Below the pieces are notes generated by a model. The model did not search any database, was not told the origin of the DNA, and saw only the letters and a list, made by a program, of their open reading frames with translations. Below are positions 1 to 7,932 of a stretch of DNA of 64,000 nucleotides, piece after piece. The position numbers and the translations under genes are program-made. The stretch is from Amycolatopsis pittospori (GTDB taxonomy: Bacteria > Actinomycetota > Actinomycetes > Mycobacteriales > Pseudonocardiaceae): NCBI RefSeq assembly GCF_013870525.1, contig NZ_JACBXD010000030.1:1-64000 (forward strand). Reading direction: 5' to 3'. Within the stretch, counting starts at the first letter, position 1, and each line of letters starts with the position of its first letter.

Positions 1-1
1 C

Positions 2-130
2 GGTAAAGGCGGCAAGGGTGGCGAAGACGAGGAGCACCAGCGCAAGATCACGCTGCAGGAAGAGGACGGCGACTCCCTGTTCGGCGGCTACGACGGTGAC
101 AAGCCGGTTCCGCCGGTGATCGGCGCATAA
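2..130 (+). CDS. C-terminal end of an unidentified protein (partial)
   Basis: Only the last 42 codons are in the window; the frame is open from base 2 to the TAA at 128-130. The tail starts Gly/Lys rich, then is acidic, and ends in a Pro-Pro-Val-Ile-Gly-Ala stretch. It stops two bases before the EspG-like gene, so the two are probably co-transcribed. EspG-like genes in actinomycetes commonly follow genes for type VII (ESX) substrates of the PPE or WXG100 kind, so this may be the tail of such a substrate. That is inference from context; the tail itself has no diagnostic motif. Confidence 0.55.
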   Translation, partial: GKGGKGGEDEEHQRKITLQEEDGDSLFGGYDGDKPVPPVIGA

Positions 131-132
131 CC

Positions 133-876
133 GTGCTCCAGAAGCCTGTCGAACTGACGCTCCAGACGTATGAAACCCTTCTGGACCAACATAATCTCGG
201 TGACATCCATCCGACGCTCGTTCGGGGCGCGCAGTGGTACCTGCCCGAGGAACGACGCGAGCTCAAGGCCACCGCTCAGTCCGAATTGGACAGACAAGGG
301 CTGCTGAGGAACGGGCGGATCGACGACGAGTTCCTCGACACGCTGCGTTTCCTGCAGCGGCCGGCGGCCGAGTACTACTCGTGGGTGAAGTCCGAAGGGC
401 GTGAACGGACCGTTCGCGCCGCGGGCAGTGGCCGCGAGGCGGTCACCGTCGTCCTGGTCGACCAGGTCGTATACCTGACGCCGACCCGGCCGGACACGCT
501 CGCGCAGGATTTCACCGGTCTGCTTCCCGACGCTCCCGGCGCCCGCACACCGTCGTTGAACTGCTCGGAAGCCGACCTGCATCTCCTGATGAAGGGCGAA
601 ATGCTGACCGGCGCCAGCCCGAGTATCCGCGACGCCAAGAAGCTCCTCCAGTGGATCCGGTCGCCGCACACCTTCTTCGGAAGGCTGTACGTCGCCATCC
701 GGGATGGTGGCGGCAACCGGAAACGCGTGGAGAAACCACCGGGCTGGATGGACACCGAACAGGGCCGGGTCGTGTTCGGCGCCGACGCCAAGGGCTGGGT
801 GAGCCTCATGGGCGCCGGGCCGCACGACGTGGCCGCCAAGGTGGTCCAGCTGGAAGCGCAGCTCAGAGGCCGCTAG
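133..876 (+). CDS. EspG-like ESX secretion-associated protein
   Basis: A 247-residue protein resembling the EspG family, cytosolic chaperones that bind PPE-type substrates of type VII secretion. The C-terminal third shows the family pattern: a small-residue stretch leading into a Gly/Arg-rich loop, then Asp-Thr-Glu-Gln-Gly-Arg near residue 212, and a closing segment with Trp-Val-Ser and a Pro-His-Asp helix. Length fits the family (about 250-300). The GTG start lies two bases after the preceding stop, which supports an operon. No ESX ATPase, EccB-E or WXG100 gene is in the window. The last bases overlap the convergent transporter ATPase gene by four nucleotides. Family assignment is by overall pattern and is good but not certain. 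Confidence 0.7.
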   Translation: MLQKPVELTLQTYETLLDQHNLGDIHPTLVRGAQWYLPEERRELKATAQSELDRQGLLRNGRIDDEFLDTLRFLQRPAAEYYSWVKSEGRERTVRAAGSGREAVTVVLVDQVVYLTPTRPDTLAQDFTGLLPDAPGARTPSLNCSEADLHLLMKGEMLTGASPSIRDAKKLLQWIRSPHTFFGRLYVAIRDGGGNRKRVEKPPGWMDTEQGRVVFGADAKGWVSLMGAGPHDVAAKVVQLEAQLRGR

Positions 877-1628
877 TCCTGGTGGTTCGGGTTCAGCACC
901 CGCGAGAGGAACGTCTTGGTCCGTTCCTCCTGCGGGTCGCCGATGACCTGGTCCGGCGCGCCCTGTTCGACGACGACGCCGCCGTCCATGAACAGCACGA
1001 TGTCGGCCACCTCGCGGGCGAACTGCATCTCGTGCGTGACGACGAGCATCGTCATGCCCTCCTGCGCGAGCTGCCGCATGACCGCGAGGACGTCGCCGAC
1101 CAGTTCGGGGTCGAGCGCGGACGTCGGCTCGTCGAACAGCATGACGTCCGGGTCCATCGACAGCGCCCTGGCGATCGCGACTCGCTGCTGCTGTCCACCG
1201 GAAAGCTGCGTCGGCAGCGAAGACTCCTTCTCCGCCAGGCCGACCTTCGCGAGGTTGTCCCGCGCGACGCGCTCCGACTCTTCCTTGCCGCGCTTGAGAA
1301 CCTTCCGCTGCGCGACGGTGAGGTTTTCGAGCACAGTCAGGTGCGAGAACAGGTTGAACGACTGGAAGACCATGCCGATCTTGGTGCGGGCGCCGTCGAT
1401 GTCGACGTCCGGATCGGTGATCTCGCTGCCGTTGACCACGATCTTGCCCTGCTGCGGTTCCTCGAGGAGGTTGACGCAGCGCAACAACGTCGACTTGCCC
1501 GAACCGGACGGGCCGATGATGCAGACGACCTGACCCCGTTCGACCCGCAGGTCGATGCCCTTGAGCACCTCGAGTTCGCCGAACGCCTTGTGCAGTCCCG
1601 AAACCTCGACGATCGTCTGGGTGCTCAT
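873..1628 (-). CDS. Polar amino acid ABC transporter ATP-binding protein
   Basis: A 251-residue cytosolic ATPase of the GlnQ/GluA type that powers uptake of polar amino acids. Walker A GPSGSGKST lies at residues 39-47, the signature LSGGQQQR near 145 and Walker B with DEPTSALDP near 170, followed by the switch His in VVTHEM. The length is typical. The ATG overlaps the stop of the permease gene (ATGA), so this is the last gene of a three-gene operon: binding protein, permease, ATPase. The substrate cannot be read from the sequence; glutamate, glutamine or aspartate are likely from family precedent. Confidence 0.93.
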   Translation of the reverse strand: MSTQTIVEVSGLHKAFGELEVLKGIDLRVERGQVVCIIGPSGSGKSTLLRCVNLLEEPQQGKIVVNGSEITDPDVDIDGARTKIGMVFQSFNLFSHLTVLENLTVAQRKVLKRGKEESERVARDNLAKVGLAEKESSLPTQLSGGQQQRVAIARALSMDPDVMLFDEPTSALDPELVGDVLAVMRQLAQEGMTMLVVTHEMQFAREVADIVLFMDGGVVVEQGAPDQVIGDPQEERTKTFLSRVLNPNHQD

Positions 1629-2428
1629 ACCGTTCCTCCGCCGGGCACTCCGGCTCCGTATTTCTTTTCGAGCCGCTGCTGCAGGATCGACAGCGGAATG
1701 GTGATGACCAGGTAGCAGAGACCCGCGACGACGATCGGCGTCAGGCCCTTGGCCTCCAGCAACGCCTGACGGCTGAACTGCGCGAGCTCCTGCTGTGCCG
1801 GCGTGGTGCCGAGCAGGAACGCCAGCGAAGAGTCCTTCGTCAGCATGATCAGCTCGTTGGCCAGCGGCGGCAGGATGATCCGGAACGCCTGCGGGATCAC
1901 GATCGTGATCATCGTGCGCGCGGGCGACATGCCGAGCGAACGCGCCGCCTCGACCTGTCCGCGCGGCACCGCCTGGATACCGGCGCGGATGGTCTCCGCC
2001 ATGTAGGCCGAGGACACGATGCCCAGCGCCAGCATGATCGCGATGTTGCGCGGCACCTGCGTGTTGAACGCCGTCGGGACACCGATGCCGACGGCGAGGA
2101 AGATCAGCAGCGCGGGCAGGCCGCGGAAGAACTCGATGTACCCGCGCGCGAACCAGCGGTACGGGCCGACCGAAGAAAGTCTCATCAGGGCGAGTACGAG
2201 ACCCAGCCCCAGACCGAGCGCGAAACCGAGCGCGGTGAAGACGACCGTGTTCTTCAGCGCGACCGTGATCACGTCCGGGAACTGCTTGGCGGCGACGTCG
2301 AGATCGAAGAACGCCTTGCCGATCCTGCTCCAGTCGGCCAGCAGCGCGAGCACGATGACGATCACCAGCAGCAGGACGTATTGCCCGGTTCGGAACGCCG
2401 AACGTCGCTGGCGGCGGCTCAAAGCCAT
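1625..2428 (-). CDS. Polar amino acid ABC transporter permease
   Basis: A 267-residue inner-membrane permease of the HisM/GlnP type with a long N-terminal hydrophobic helix and several later membrane segments. The cytoplasmic EAA loop is visible as EAARSLGMSPARTM, the coupling site for the ATPase. The start at 2428 is chosen because GAGGAGAGAA directly precedes that ATG; an upstream in-frame extension would run through a perfect hairpin. A single permease gene implies a homodimeric pore. The stop overlaps the ATPase start by four bases. Confidence 0.92.
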   Translation of the reverse strand: MALSRRQRRSAFRTGQYVLLLVIVIVLALLADWSRIGKAFFDLDVAAKQFPDVITVALKNTVVFTALGFALGLGLGLVLALMRLSSVGPYRWFARGYIEFFRGLPALLIFLAVGIGVPTAFNTQVPRNIAIMLALGIVSSAYMAETIRAGIQAVPRGQVEAARSLGMSPARTMITIVIPQAFRIILPPLANELIMLTKDSSLAFLLGTTPAQQELAQFSRQALLEAKGLTPIVVAGLCYLVITIPLSILQQRLEKKYGAGVPGGGTV

Positions 2429-2455
2429 TTCTCTCCTCAAACAAGTGGCGACAAA

Positions 2456-2488
2456 CCTGTGGCCGGTGCACTGGGCACCGGCCACAGG
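2456..2488 (-). terminator. Intra-operon stem-loop between binding protein and permease
   Basis: Perfect 14-bp arms at 2456-2469 and 2475-2488 with a 5-nt loop. On the minus strand the stem follows the stop of the binding-protein gene and is followed by TTTGT, then the permease start. It fits a partial terminator or mRNA-stabilising hairpin that lets more binding protein than permease be made, as known for many ABC operons. The function is inferred. Confidence 0.7.
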
Positions 2489-2498
2489 GGACGGATTA

Positions 2499-3314
2499 TC
2501 AACCGGCGGTCGGGCTGCCCGGCTGCCAGGTCGGCGCCTTGCCGAACCACTTCTGGTAGATCTGCGCGTACGAGCCGTCCGCCGCGGACGCCTTCAGCAC
2601 CTCGTTGATCTGGCCGAGCAGGGCGGTGCTGCCCTTCTTCACCCCGATGCCGTAGAACTCGTTCGTCTTGAACTCGGTGACGACCGTGGTGTCCGGGTTC
2701 GTCTTCGCGTAGTCGTAGAGCACGCCGTTGTCGTTGACGCCCGCGTCGACCGTGCCGTTCTTGACGGCCTCTTCGAGCAGCGCGAGGTCGTCATAGGTGA
2801 CGATCTCGGCGCCGGCGGCCTTTTCCTTGGCGTAGTCGGCACCGGTGGTGGCCGACTGGACGCCGATCTTCTTGCCGGCGACGTTGGAGAGGTCCTTGAT
2901 CGGCGAACCGGTCTTGACCAGCAGCGCCTGGGTCGCCTCGAAGTACGGGTCGGAGAAGTCGAACTTCTCCTTGCGCTTGTCGGTGATCGTCATGCCCGCC
3001 GCGGCGACGTCGCACTGTCCGCTGTTCATCGCTTCACCGGACTCGATGTTCTCGAAGGCGATGTCGACGATGCTCTGCTCGACACCCAGCTTCTTGCCGA
3101 CCAGGTCGACCAGGTCGACGTCGAAGCCGACGATCTTGTCGCCCTGCTTGACCTGGAACGGCTGGTAGGGCAGGTGCGTGCAGGTGGTGATCTTGCCGGA
3201 GGCGACGAGCTGGACGCCGCCTGCCGCGGTACCGCCTTCCTCACCGCAAGCAGTCAGCACTCCCGCGGCTAGGGCGAGCGCCGGGATCAGGGCGAGCGCT
3301 TTCAATCGGGCCAC
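2499..3314 (-). CDS. Amino acid ABC transporter substrate-binding lipoprotein
   Basis: A 271-residue extracellular binding protein (SBP_bac_3 fold, GluB/FliY type). The start is the GTG at 3314, preceded by AAGGAG; it yields a short basic N-terminus, a hydrophobic core and the lipobox LTAC with the lipidated Cys near residue 23. The mature part shows the family blocks FQVKQGDKIVGFDVDL, the Asp-Val-Ala-Ala-Ala-Gly-Met-Thr-Ile-Thr loop and FSDPYFEATQALLV. It is the first gene of the operon. A longer in-frame ATG at 3377 would put a hydrophilic extension before the signal peptide and is unlikely. Confidence 0.92.
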   Translation of the reverse strand: MARLKALALIPALALAAGVLTACGEEGGTAAGGVQLVASGKITTCTHLPYQPFQVKQGDKIVGFDVDLVDLVGKKLGVEQSIVDIAFENIESGEAMNSGQCDVAAAGMTITDKRKEKFDFSDPYFEATQALLVKTGSPIKDLSNVAGKKIGVQSATTGADYAKEKAAGAEIVTYDDLALLEEAVKNGTVDAGVNDNGVLYDYAKTNPDTTVVTEFKTNEFYGIGVKKGSTALLGQINEVLKASAADGSYAQIYQKWFGKAPTWQPGSPTAG

Positions 3315-3462
3315 GTCGTCACTCCTTGTAGTTCCCATGTGTCGAGAGCACGCATATTGCCACTCATCCGGCGGCAATCACAGCACTACGACGTTACAGC
3401 GCCGTTTCGGCCGTCACTGCTCTTATGCGAGGTATCGCGCCGACATGGCAGGGTGAGCGAGT

Positions 3463-5124
3463 ATGGCGACCATGAACAACAACTCGGCGCCGCGCCTCCC
3501 ACCGGCCGGCCGCCGCCCCCGCGCGACGACTTCGGCGAGGCGGGCGGCGAAACCCGGTGCGCAGTTCGACGGCTATCTCTCGCCGGTCCGGCCGCACGCG
3601 GGCGCGTACGACGAGATGTTCACGGCCGACGGAACGGTCCGCCAGCCGTACCGGGCGCTGTACGAGTCGATTTCCGCGTTGACCTCGACCGATCTGTCTT
3701 CCCGCTCGGCGGCGATCGACCGCGCGATGGTCGATCAGGGCATCACCTTCTCGTTGTCCGGCCAGGAGCGCCCCTTCCCGCTCGACCTGGTGCCGAGGGT
3801 GATCACTTCGGCCGAATGGAGCAAACTCGAACGCGGTGTGGCGCAACGGGTCCGCGCGCTCGAAGCCTTCCTCGCCGACATCTACGGCGACCGGCAGATC
3901 CTGCGTGAAGGCGTTCTCCCGCGACGGCTGATCACCTCGTGTGAGCATTTCCAGCGCGAGGCGTTCGGGATCAACCCGCCCAACGGCGTCCGCATCCACG
4001 TGTCCGGTGTGGACCTGGTGCGTGACGAGGAGGGCACGTTCCGGGTACTGGAGGACAACCTCCGCAACCCGTCCGGGGTGTCGTACGTGATGGAGAACCG
4101 CCGCACGATGGCGCGTGTGTTCCCGGACCTGTTCGCCCAGCACCGGGTCCGGCCGGTCGGCGACTACGCCTCCCATCTGCTGCGCGCGCTGCGGGCGGCC
4201 GCCGCGGCGAACGTCGCCGACCCGATGGTCGTCGTGCTCACGCCGGGAGTGCACAACTCCGCGTACTTCGAGCATTCGCTGCTGGCCCGGCTGATGGGCG
4301 TCGAGCTGGTCGAGGGCCGCGACATGTTCTGTCGTGACAACGTCGTCTACCTGCGCACCACCGAGGGTGAACGCCAGGTCGACGTCGTCTACCGGCGGAT
4401 CGACGACGAGTTCCTCGATCCGGTGCACTACCGGCCGGATTCCGTACTCGGGGTCGCCGGGATCCTCAACGCGGCCCGCGCGGGCAACGTGGTGGTCGCG
4501 AACGCGGTGGGCAACGGTGTCGGCGACGACAAGCTCGTCTACACCTACGTGCCCGAGATGGTGAAGTACTACCTCAACGAGAAGCCGCTGCTGCCCAATG
4601 TGGACACCTTCCGCTGCTGGCTGCCGGACGAGTTCGACTACGTCATGCAGCATATGGAAGAGCTGGTGATCAAACCGGTCGAAGGCTCCGGCGGGTACGG
4701 CATCGTCTTCGGGCCGGACGCGACGCAGGCGGAGCTCGCCGCGCTGAAGCGGAAGGTCCGGGCGCACAAACGCGGCTGGATCGCCCAGCCCGTCGTGCAG
4801 CTGTCCACCGTTCCATCCAAAGTGGACGAACGACTGGCGCCGCGGCACGTCGATCTCCGGCCGTTCGCGGTCAACGACGGCAAGGAGATCTTCGTCCTTC
4901 CCGGCGGGCTGACCAGGGTCGCGCTCCCGGAGGGGAGCCTGGTGGTCAACTCGTCGCAGGGTGGCGGCTCCAAGGACACCTGGGTGCTGGCGCCACGGTC
5001 CTCGACGGCGGAACGCGAGCTGGAACGGCCCGCGCTCGGCGCACTGTCCCAAGTGGACGGTCTGGTCGCCGAACAGGGGCCGGAGCTGACCACGACCCAG
5101 CAACAGCAGCAGCAACAGGCATAA
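3463..5124 (+). CDS. Circularly permuted ATP-grasp protein (DUF404/DUF407 type)
   Basis: A 553-residue cytosolic protein of the circularly permuted ATP-grasp family. The N-terminal part carries the block with Tyr-Asp-Glu-Met near residue 47; the ATP-grasp core includes the Gly-rich loop KPVEGSGGYGIVFGP near 402-416 and the Gly-Gly-Ser-Lys-Asp-Thr-Trp-Val motif near 505. Family members are predicted to form amide bonds with ATP, but substrates are unknown. It is the first gene of a tight three-gene operon with an alpha-E and a transglutaminase-like protein, a widely conserved trio. The C-terminus ends in seven consecutive Gln, encoded by a CAG/CAA run that may be length-variable. The start has only a weak ribosome site. 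Confidence 0.9.
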   Translation: MATMNNNSAPRLPPAGRRPRATTSARRAAKPGAQFDGYLSPVRPHAGAYDEMFTADGTVRQPYRALYESISALTSTDLSSRSAAIDRAMVDQGITFSLSGQERPFPLDLVPRVITSAEWSKLERGVAQRVRALEAFLADIYGDRQILREGVLPRRLITSCEHFQREAFGINPPNGVRIHVSGVDLVRDEEGTFRVLEDNLRNPSGVSYVMENRRTMARVFPDLFAQHRVRPVGDYASHLLRALRAAAAANVADPMVVVLTPGVHNSAYFEHSLLARLMGVELVEGRDMFCRDNVVYLRTTEGERQVDVVYRRIDDEFLDPVHYRPDSVLGVAGILNAARAGNVVVANAVGNGVGDDKLVYTYVPEMVKYYLNEKPLLPNVDTFRCWLPDEFDYVMQHMEELVIKPVEGSGGYGIVFGPDATQAELAALKRKVRAHKRGWIAQPVVQLSTVPSKVDERLAPRHVDLRPFAVNDGKEIFVLPGGLTRVALPEGSLVVNSSQGGGSKDTWVLAPRSSTAERELERPALGALSQVDGLVAEQGPELTTTQQQQQQQA

Positions 5125-5136
5125 AGGGAGGTTGAT

Positions 5137-6084
5137 GTGCTCGCCCGCAACGCGGAATCGCTGTACTGGATCGGCCGGTACGTCGAACGCGCCGATGACA
5201 CCTCCCGGATCCTCAACGTCTCGGTGCATCAGCTGCTCGAAGATGCGAGCGTCGACCCGGACCACGCGAGCCGTCAGCTGCTCGCCGTCCTGGGCATCTC
5301 GCCGGAGGGCATGGACTCCCTCGACGTGTGGAAGCTGACCGAACTGGTCGCCTACGCCAAGGACAACCCGGCGTCGATCGTCGGCTCGATCAACTCTGCC
5401 CGAGAGAACACGCGCGGTGCCCGAGAGGTCGTTTCGACCGAACTGTGGGAATGCCTGAACGCGACGTGGAACGCGGTGCCGGACAGGCAGCGGTACGCGC
5501 GCCGCGCCGGGCCGCACGCCTTCCTCTCCTTCGTGGAGGAACGCGCGGCGATGTTCGCCGGACTCGCCGATTCCACGATGAGCCGCGACGACGGCTGGCT
5601 GTTCATGGTGCTCGGCCGTTCGATCGAACGCGCGGACATGGTGGTGCGCCTGCTGCTTTCGCGAGTCCAGGACAGCGCGTCGTCGCCGGGCTGGATCACC
5701 GTGCTCCGATCGGCGGGCGCGCAGGACACCTACCTGCGGACCTATCGCGGCGCGCTCGACGCCGCCCGTGTCGTGCAGTTCCTGATGCGGGACACGCTGT
5801 TCCCGCGATCGGTGTTCCACGCGTTGCGCCAGGCCGAGGAATGCCTGGAGCGCCTGGATCCCGGCGTCAACTCGCGGGCCAACGAGAAGTCCGAGGCGCT
5901 GCGGCAACTCGGCCGTGCCCGCAGCGAGCTGGAGTTCCTGCGGCAGTCCGATCTGCTGGAGGATCTGCCGAAACGGCTCGGCGCCCTGCAGACGTCGATC
6001 AAGGACATCGGCGACGCGGTTTCGGTGCAGTACTTCCACTCGTCGCCTTGGGTGGCCTGGAGCGGTGCGGAGGTTTCGCTGTGA
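5137..6084 (+). CDS. Alpha-E domain protein (DUF403)
   Basis: A 315-residue mostly helical protein. The N-terminus LARNAESLYWIGRYVERAD is the family hallmark, and the downstream Arg-Gly-Ala-Arg-Glu and GRSIERADM motifs repeat the E-R-A-D pattern. Biochemical function is unknown; it always travels with the circularly permuted ATP-grasp protein and is thought to act with it. The GTG start is set by AAAGGGAGG, which overlaps the previous gene's stop, so translation is probably coupled. Its own stop overlaps the start of the transglutaminase gene (GTGA). Confidence 0.92.
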   Translation: MLARNAESLYWIGRYVERADDTSRILNVSVHQLLEDASVDPDHASRQLLAVLGISPEGMDSLDVWKLTELVAYAKDNPASIVGSINSARENTRGAREVVSTELWECLNATWNAVPDRQRYARRAGPHAFLSFVEERAAMFAGLADSTMSRDDGWLFMVLGRSIERADMVVRLLLSRVQDSASSPGWITVLRSAGAQDTYLRTYRGALDAARVVQFLMRDTLFPRSVFHALRQAEECLERLDPGVNSRANEKSEALRQLGRARSELEFLRQSDLLEDLPKRLGALQTSIKDIGDAVSVQYFHSSPWVAWSGAEVSL

Positions 6085-6923
6085 CCTGGCAACTTCGGGT
6101 GGCCCACCGGACCGGGTACCGGTACGCGACGCCCGCGACGCAGTCGTACAACGAGGCGCGGCTGACCCCGCGTTCGGACCGGCGGCAGACCACGGTCGTG
6201 AACCGCGTCGAGACGACGCCGGCGACCCGCGCCTATCGGTACACGGATTACTGGGGCACCGTCGTCACGTCCTTCGACCTTCACGCGCCGCACACCGAGT
6301 TCACCGTGCTCGCGACGTCGGTGGTCGAGACGGCCGACGAAAGCGAGCCGATCCGCTCGGCGTCGTGGAAGGACCTGCGCAGCGACACCGTGGTCGACCA
6401 CCGCACCGAATACCTGACCCCGACGGCGTACACGCCGCGCGATCCGGAACTGTCGAAGGTCGCGCGCGAACTACGGAAGGGGCTCGACCCGGCGGAGGCC
6501 GTGCTCGCGGTCTGCGAGTGGGTCAACGAGCAGCTCAAGTACCAGCCCGGGACGACCGGTGTGCACAGTACGGCGACCGACGCCTGGCGTGCGCGCGAAG
6601 GGGTCTGCCAGGACTTCGCGCATGTGACGCTGGTGATGCTGCGAGCGATCGGCGTCCCGGCGCGTTACGTCTCCGGGTACCTGCACACGAAGCCGGAGGC
6701 GAAGCTCGGCGAGACCGTCGAGGGCGAAAGCCACGCCTGGGTCGACGTCTGGACCGGCGGCTGGTGGGCCTACGACCCGACGAACGCGATCCCGGTCGGG
6801 ACGCGGCACGTCTGGGTCGCGTACGGACGGGACTACGCCGACGTCGCGCCGCTGAAGGGCATCTTCACCGGCGGCGGTCAGTCCACTTTGGACGTCTCGG
6901 TGCAGCTGACCCGTCTGACCTGA
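6081..6923 (+). CDS. Transglutaminase-like cysteine protease family protein
   Basis: A 280-residue protein with an N-terminal beta-rich region (begins WQLRVAHRTGYRY, the 'transglutaminase N-terminal' pattern) and a papain-like transglutaminase core. The predicted triad is Cys176 in GVCQDFAH, His218 in SHAWVDVW and Asp232 in YDPTN. Family members may hydrolyse or ligate isopeptide or amide bonds. With the ATP-grasp and alpha-E partners it suggests a system that makes and removes an unknown peptide or amide modification; this is inference. The GTG start overlaps the alpha-E stop by four bases. No signal peptide is seen. The gene ends four bases before a convergent permease gene. Confidence 0.92.
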   Translation: MTWQLRVAHRTGYRYATPATQSYNEARLTPRSDRRQTTVVNRVETTPATRAYRYTDYWGTVVTSFDLHAPHTEFTVLATSVVETADESEPIRSASWKDLRSDTVVDHRTEYLTPTAYTPRDPELSKVARELRKGLDPAEAVLAVCEWVNEQLKYQPGTTGVHSTATDAWRAREGVCQDFAHVTLVMLRAIGVPARYVSGYLHTKPEAKLGETVEGESHAWVDVWTGGWWAYDPTNAIPVGTRHVWVAYGRDYADVAPLKGIFTGGGQSTLDVSVQLTRLT

Positions 6924-6927
6924 GCCG

Positions 6928-7932
6928 TCAGGCCCTGCGCCGCAGCAACAGCCAGAGCAGATACGCGCCACCGAGCGCGGCCGCCACGACGCCCGCCGGG
7001 AGCAACGACGCTTCGAGAAGACGCTGGCCCAGGTAGTCCGCCGCGACGACCAGTGTCGCGCCGACGAAGACCGACGCCACCAGGTTCGGTCCCGGCAAGC
7101 GCGTCATCCGGCGCGCCAGTTGCGGTGCGGCGAGCGCGATGAACGGGATGGGCCCGGTCGCGGCGGTGGCCGCGGCGACCAGCGCGACCGCGACCAGCAC
7201 CAGGGTCAGCCGCACGCGGGGGACGTCGACACCGATGCCGGTGGCGGCGTCGTCGCCCATCTCCAGCATCTTCAGCGCGCGGCCGTTCACGAACACGATC
7301 GGGACGAACACCGCCATCGCGATCGCCAGCGGCACGAAGTAGTTCCAGTCGCGGCCGGCGAGATCGCCGACCAGCCAGCCGACGGCCTGTGCGGCGGCCT
7401 CGAGATTCGCCTTCACCAGCAGATACGAGTTCACGCCGACCAGCACCGCGCTGACCGCGATCCCGAGCAGCACCAGCCGCGAACTCAGCAGGCCGTGCGG
7501 CGCGCACAACGCCATGACGACGAGCGCCGTCAGCAGTCCGCCCGCGAGAGCGCCGAGCGAAACGACGCCGGGGCCGGAACCGAAGAACAGCAGCGTCACG
7601 ATGCCGCCGGTCGCCGAGCCCGTGGTGAACCCGATGATGTCCGGGCTGCCCAGCGGATTCCGGGTCAGCGTCTGGAAGACCGCGCCCGCCAGTGCGAGCG
7701 CGGCGCCGACGAGGATCGCGACCAGTACGCGCGGAAGCCGTCCCATGACGACCAGGTACTGCGCCTTCGTGCCCGAACCGGCCAGCGTCGTGAGTACCTC
7801 GCCGGGACTCATCTCGTAGTCGCCGGTGCCGACCGAAAGCACGACGAGGGCCAAGGTCACCAGGGCCAGCGCGGCGACGACGACCGTAGAACGTCTGTCC
7901 AAACCGGACTCGCGACGGACGAGCGTGCTCAT
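6928..7932 (-). CDS. Iron-siderophore ABC transporter permease (FecCD family)
   Basis: A 334-residue integral membrane protein of the FecCD/BtuC family with about nine to ten hydrophobic segments. The conserved LPRVLVAILVGAALALAG block, the Asn-Pro-Leu-Gly-Ser-Pro-Asp-Ile-Ile-Gly-Phe segment and the Pro-His/Pro-Gln helix near the C-terminus are visible. It pairs with the preceding permease gene, with which it shares an ATGA overlap, to form a heterodimeric pore. No ATPase gene follows; the next gene is convergent. Confidence 0.93.
   Translation of the reverse strand: MSTLVRRESGLDRRSTVVVAALALVTLALVVLSVGTGDYEMSPGEVLTTLAGSGTKAQYLVVMGRLPRVLVAILVGAALALAGAVFQTLTRNPLGSPDIIGFTTGSATGGIVTLLFFGSGPGVVSLGALAGGLLTALVVMALCAPHGLLSSRLVLLGIAVSAVLVGVNSYLLVKANLEAAAQAVGWLVGDLAGRDWNYFVPLAIAMAVFVPIVFVNGRALKMLEMGDDAATGIGVDVPRVRLTLVLVAVALVAAATAATGPIPFIALAAPQLARRMTRLPGPNLVASVFVGATLVVAADYLGQRLLEASLLPAGVVAAALGGAYLLWLLLRRRA

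Noticed and set aside
3394..6039. An 881-codon open frame on the minus strand
   Set aside because: It lies opposite the ATP-grasp and alpha-E genes, is Arg/His/Gln rich, resembles no family and arises from high G/C in codon third positions.
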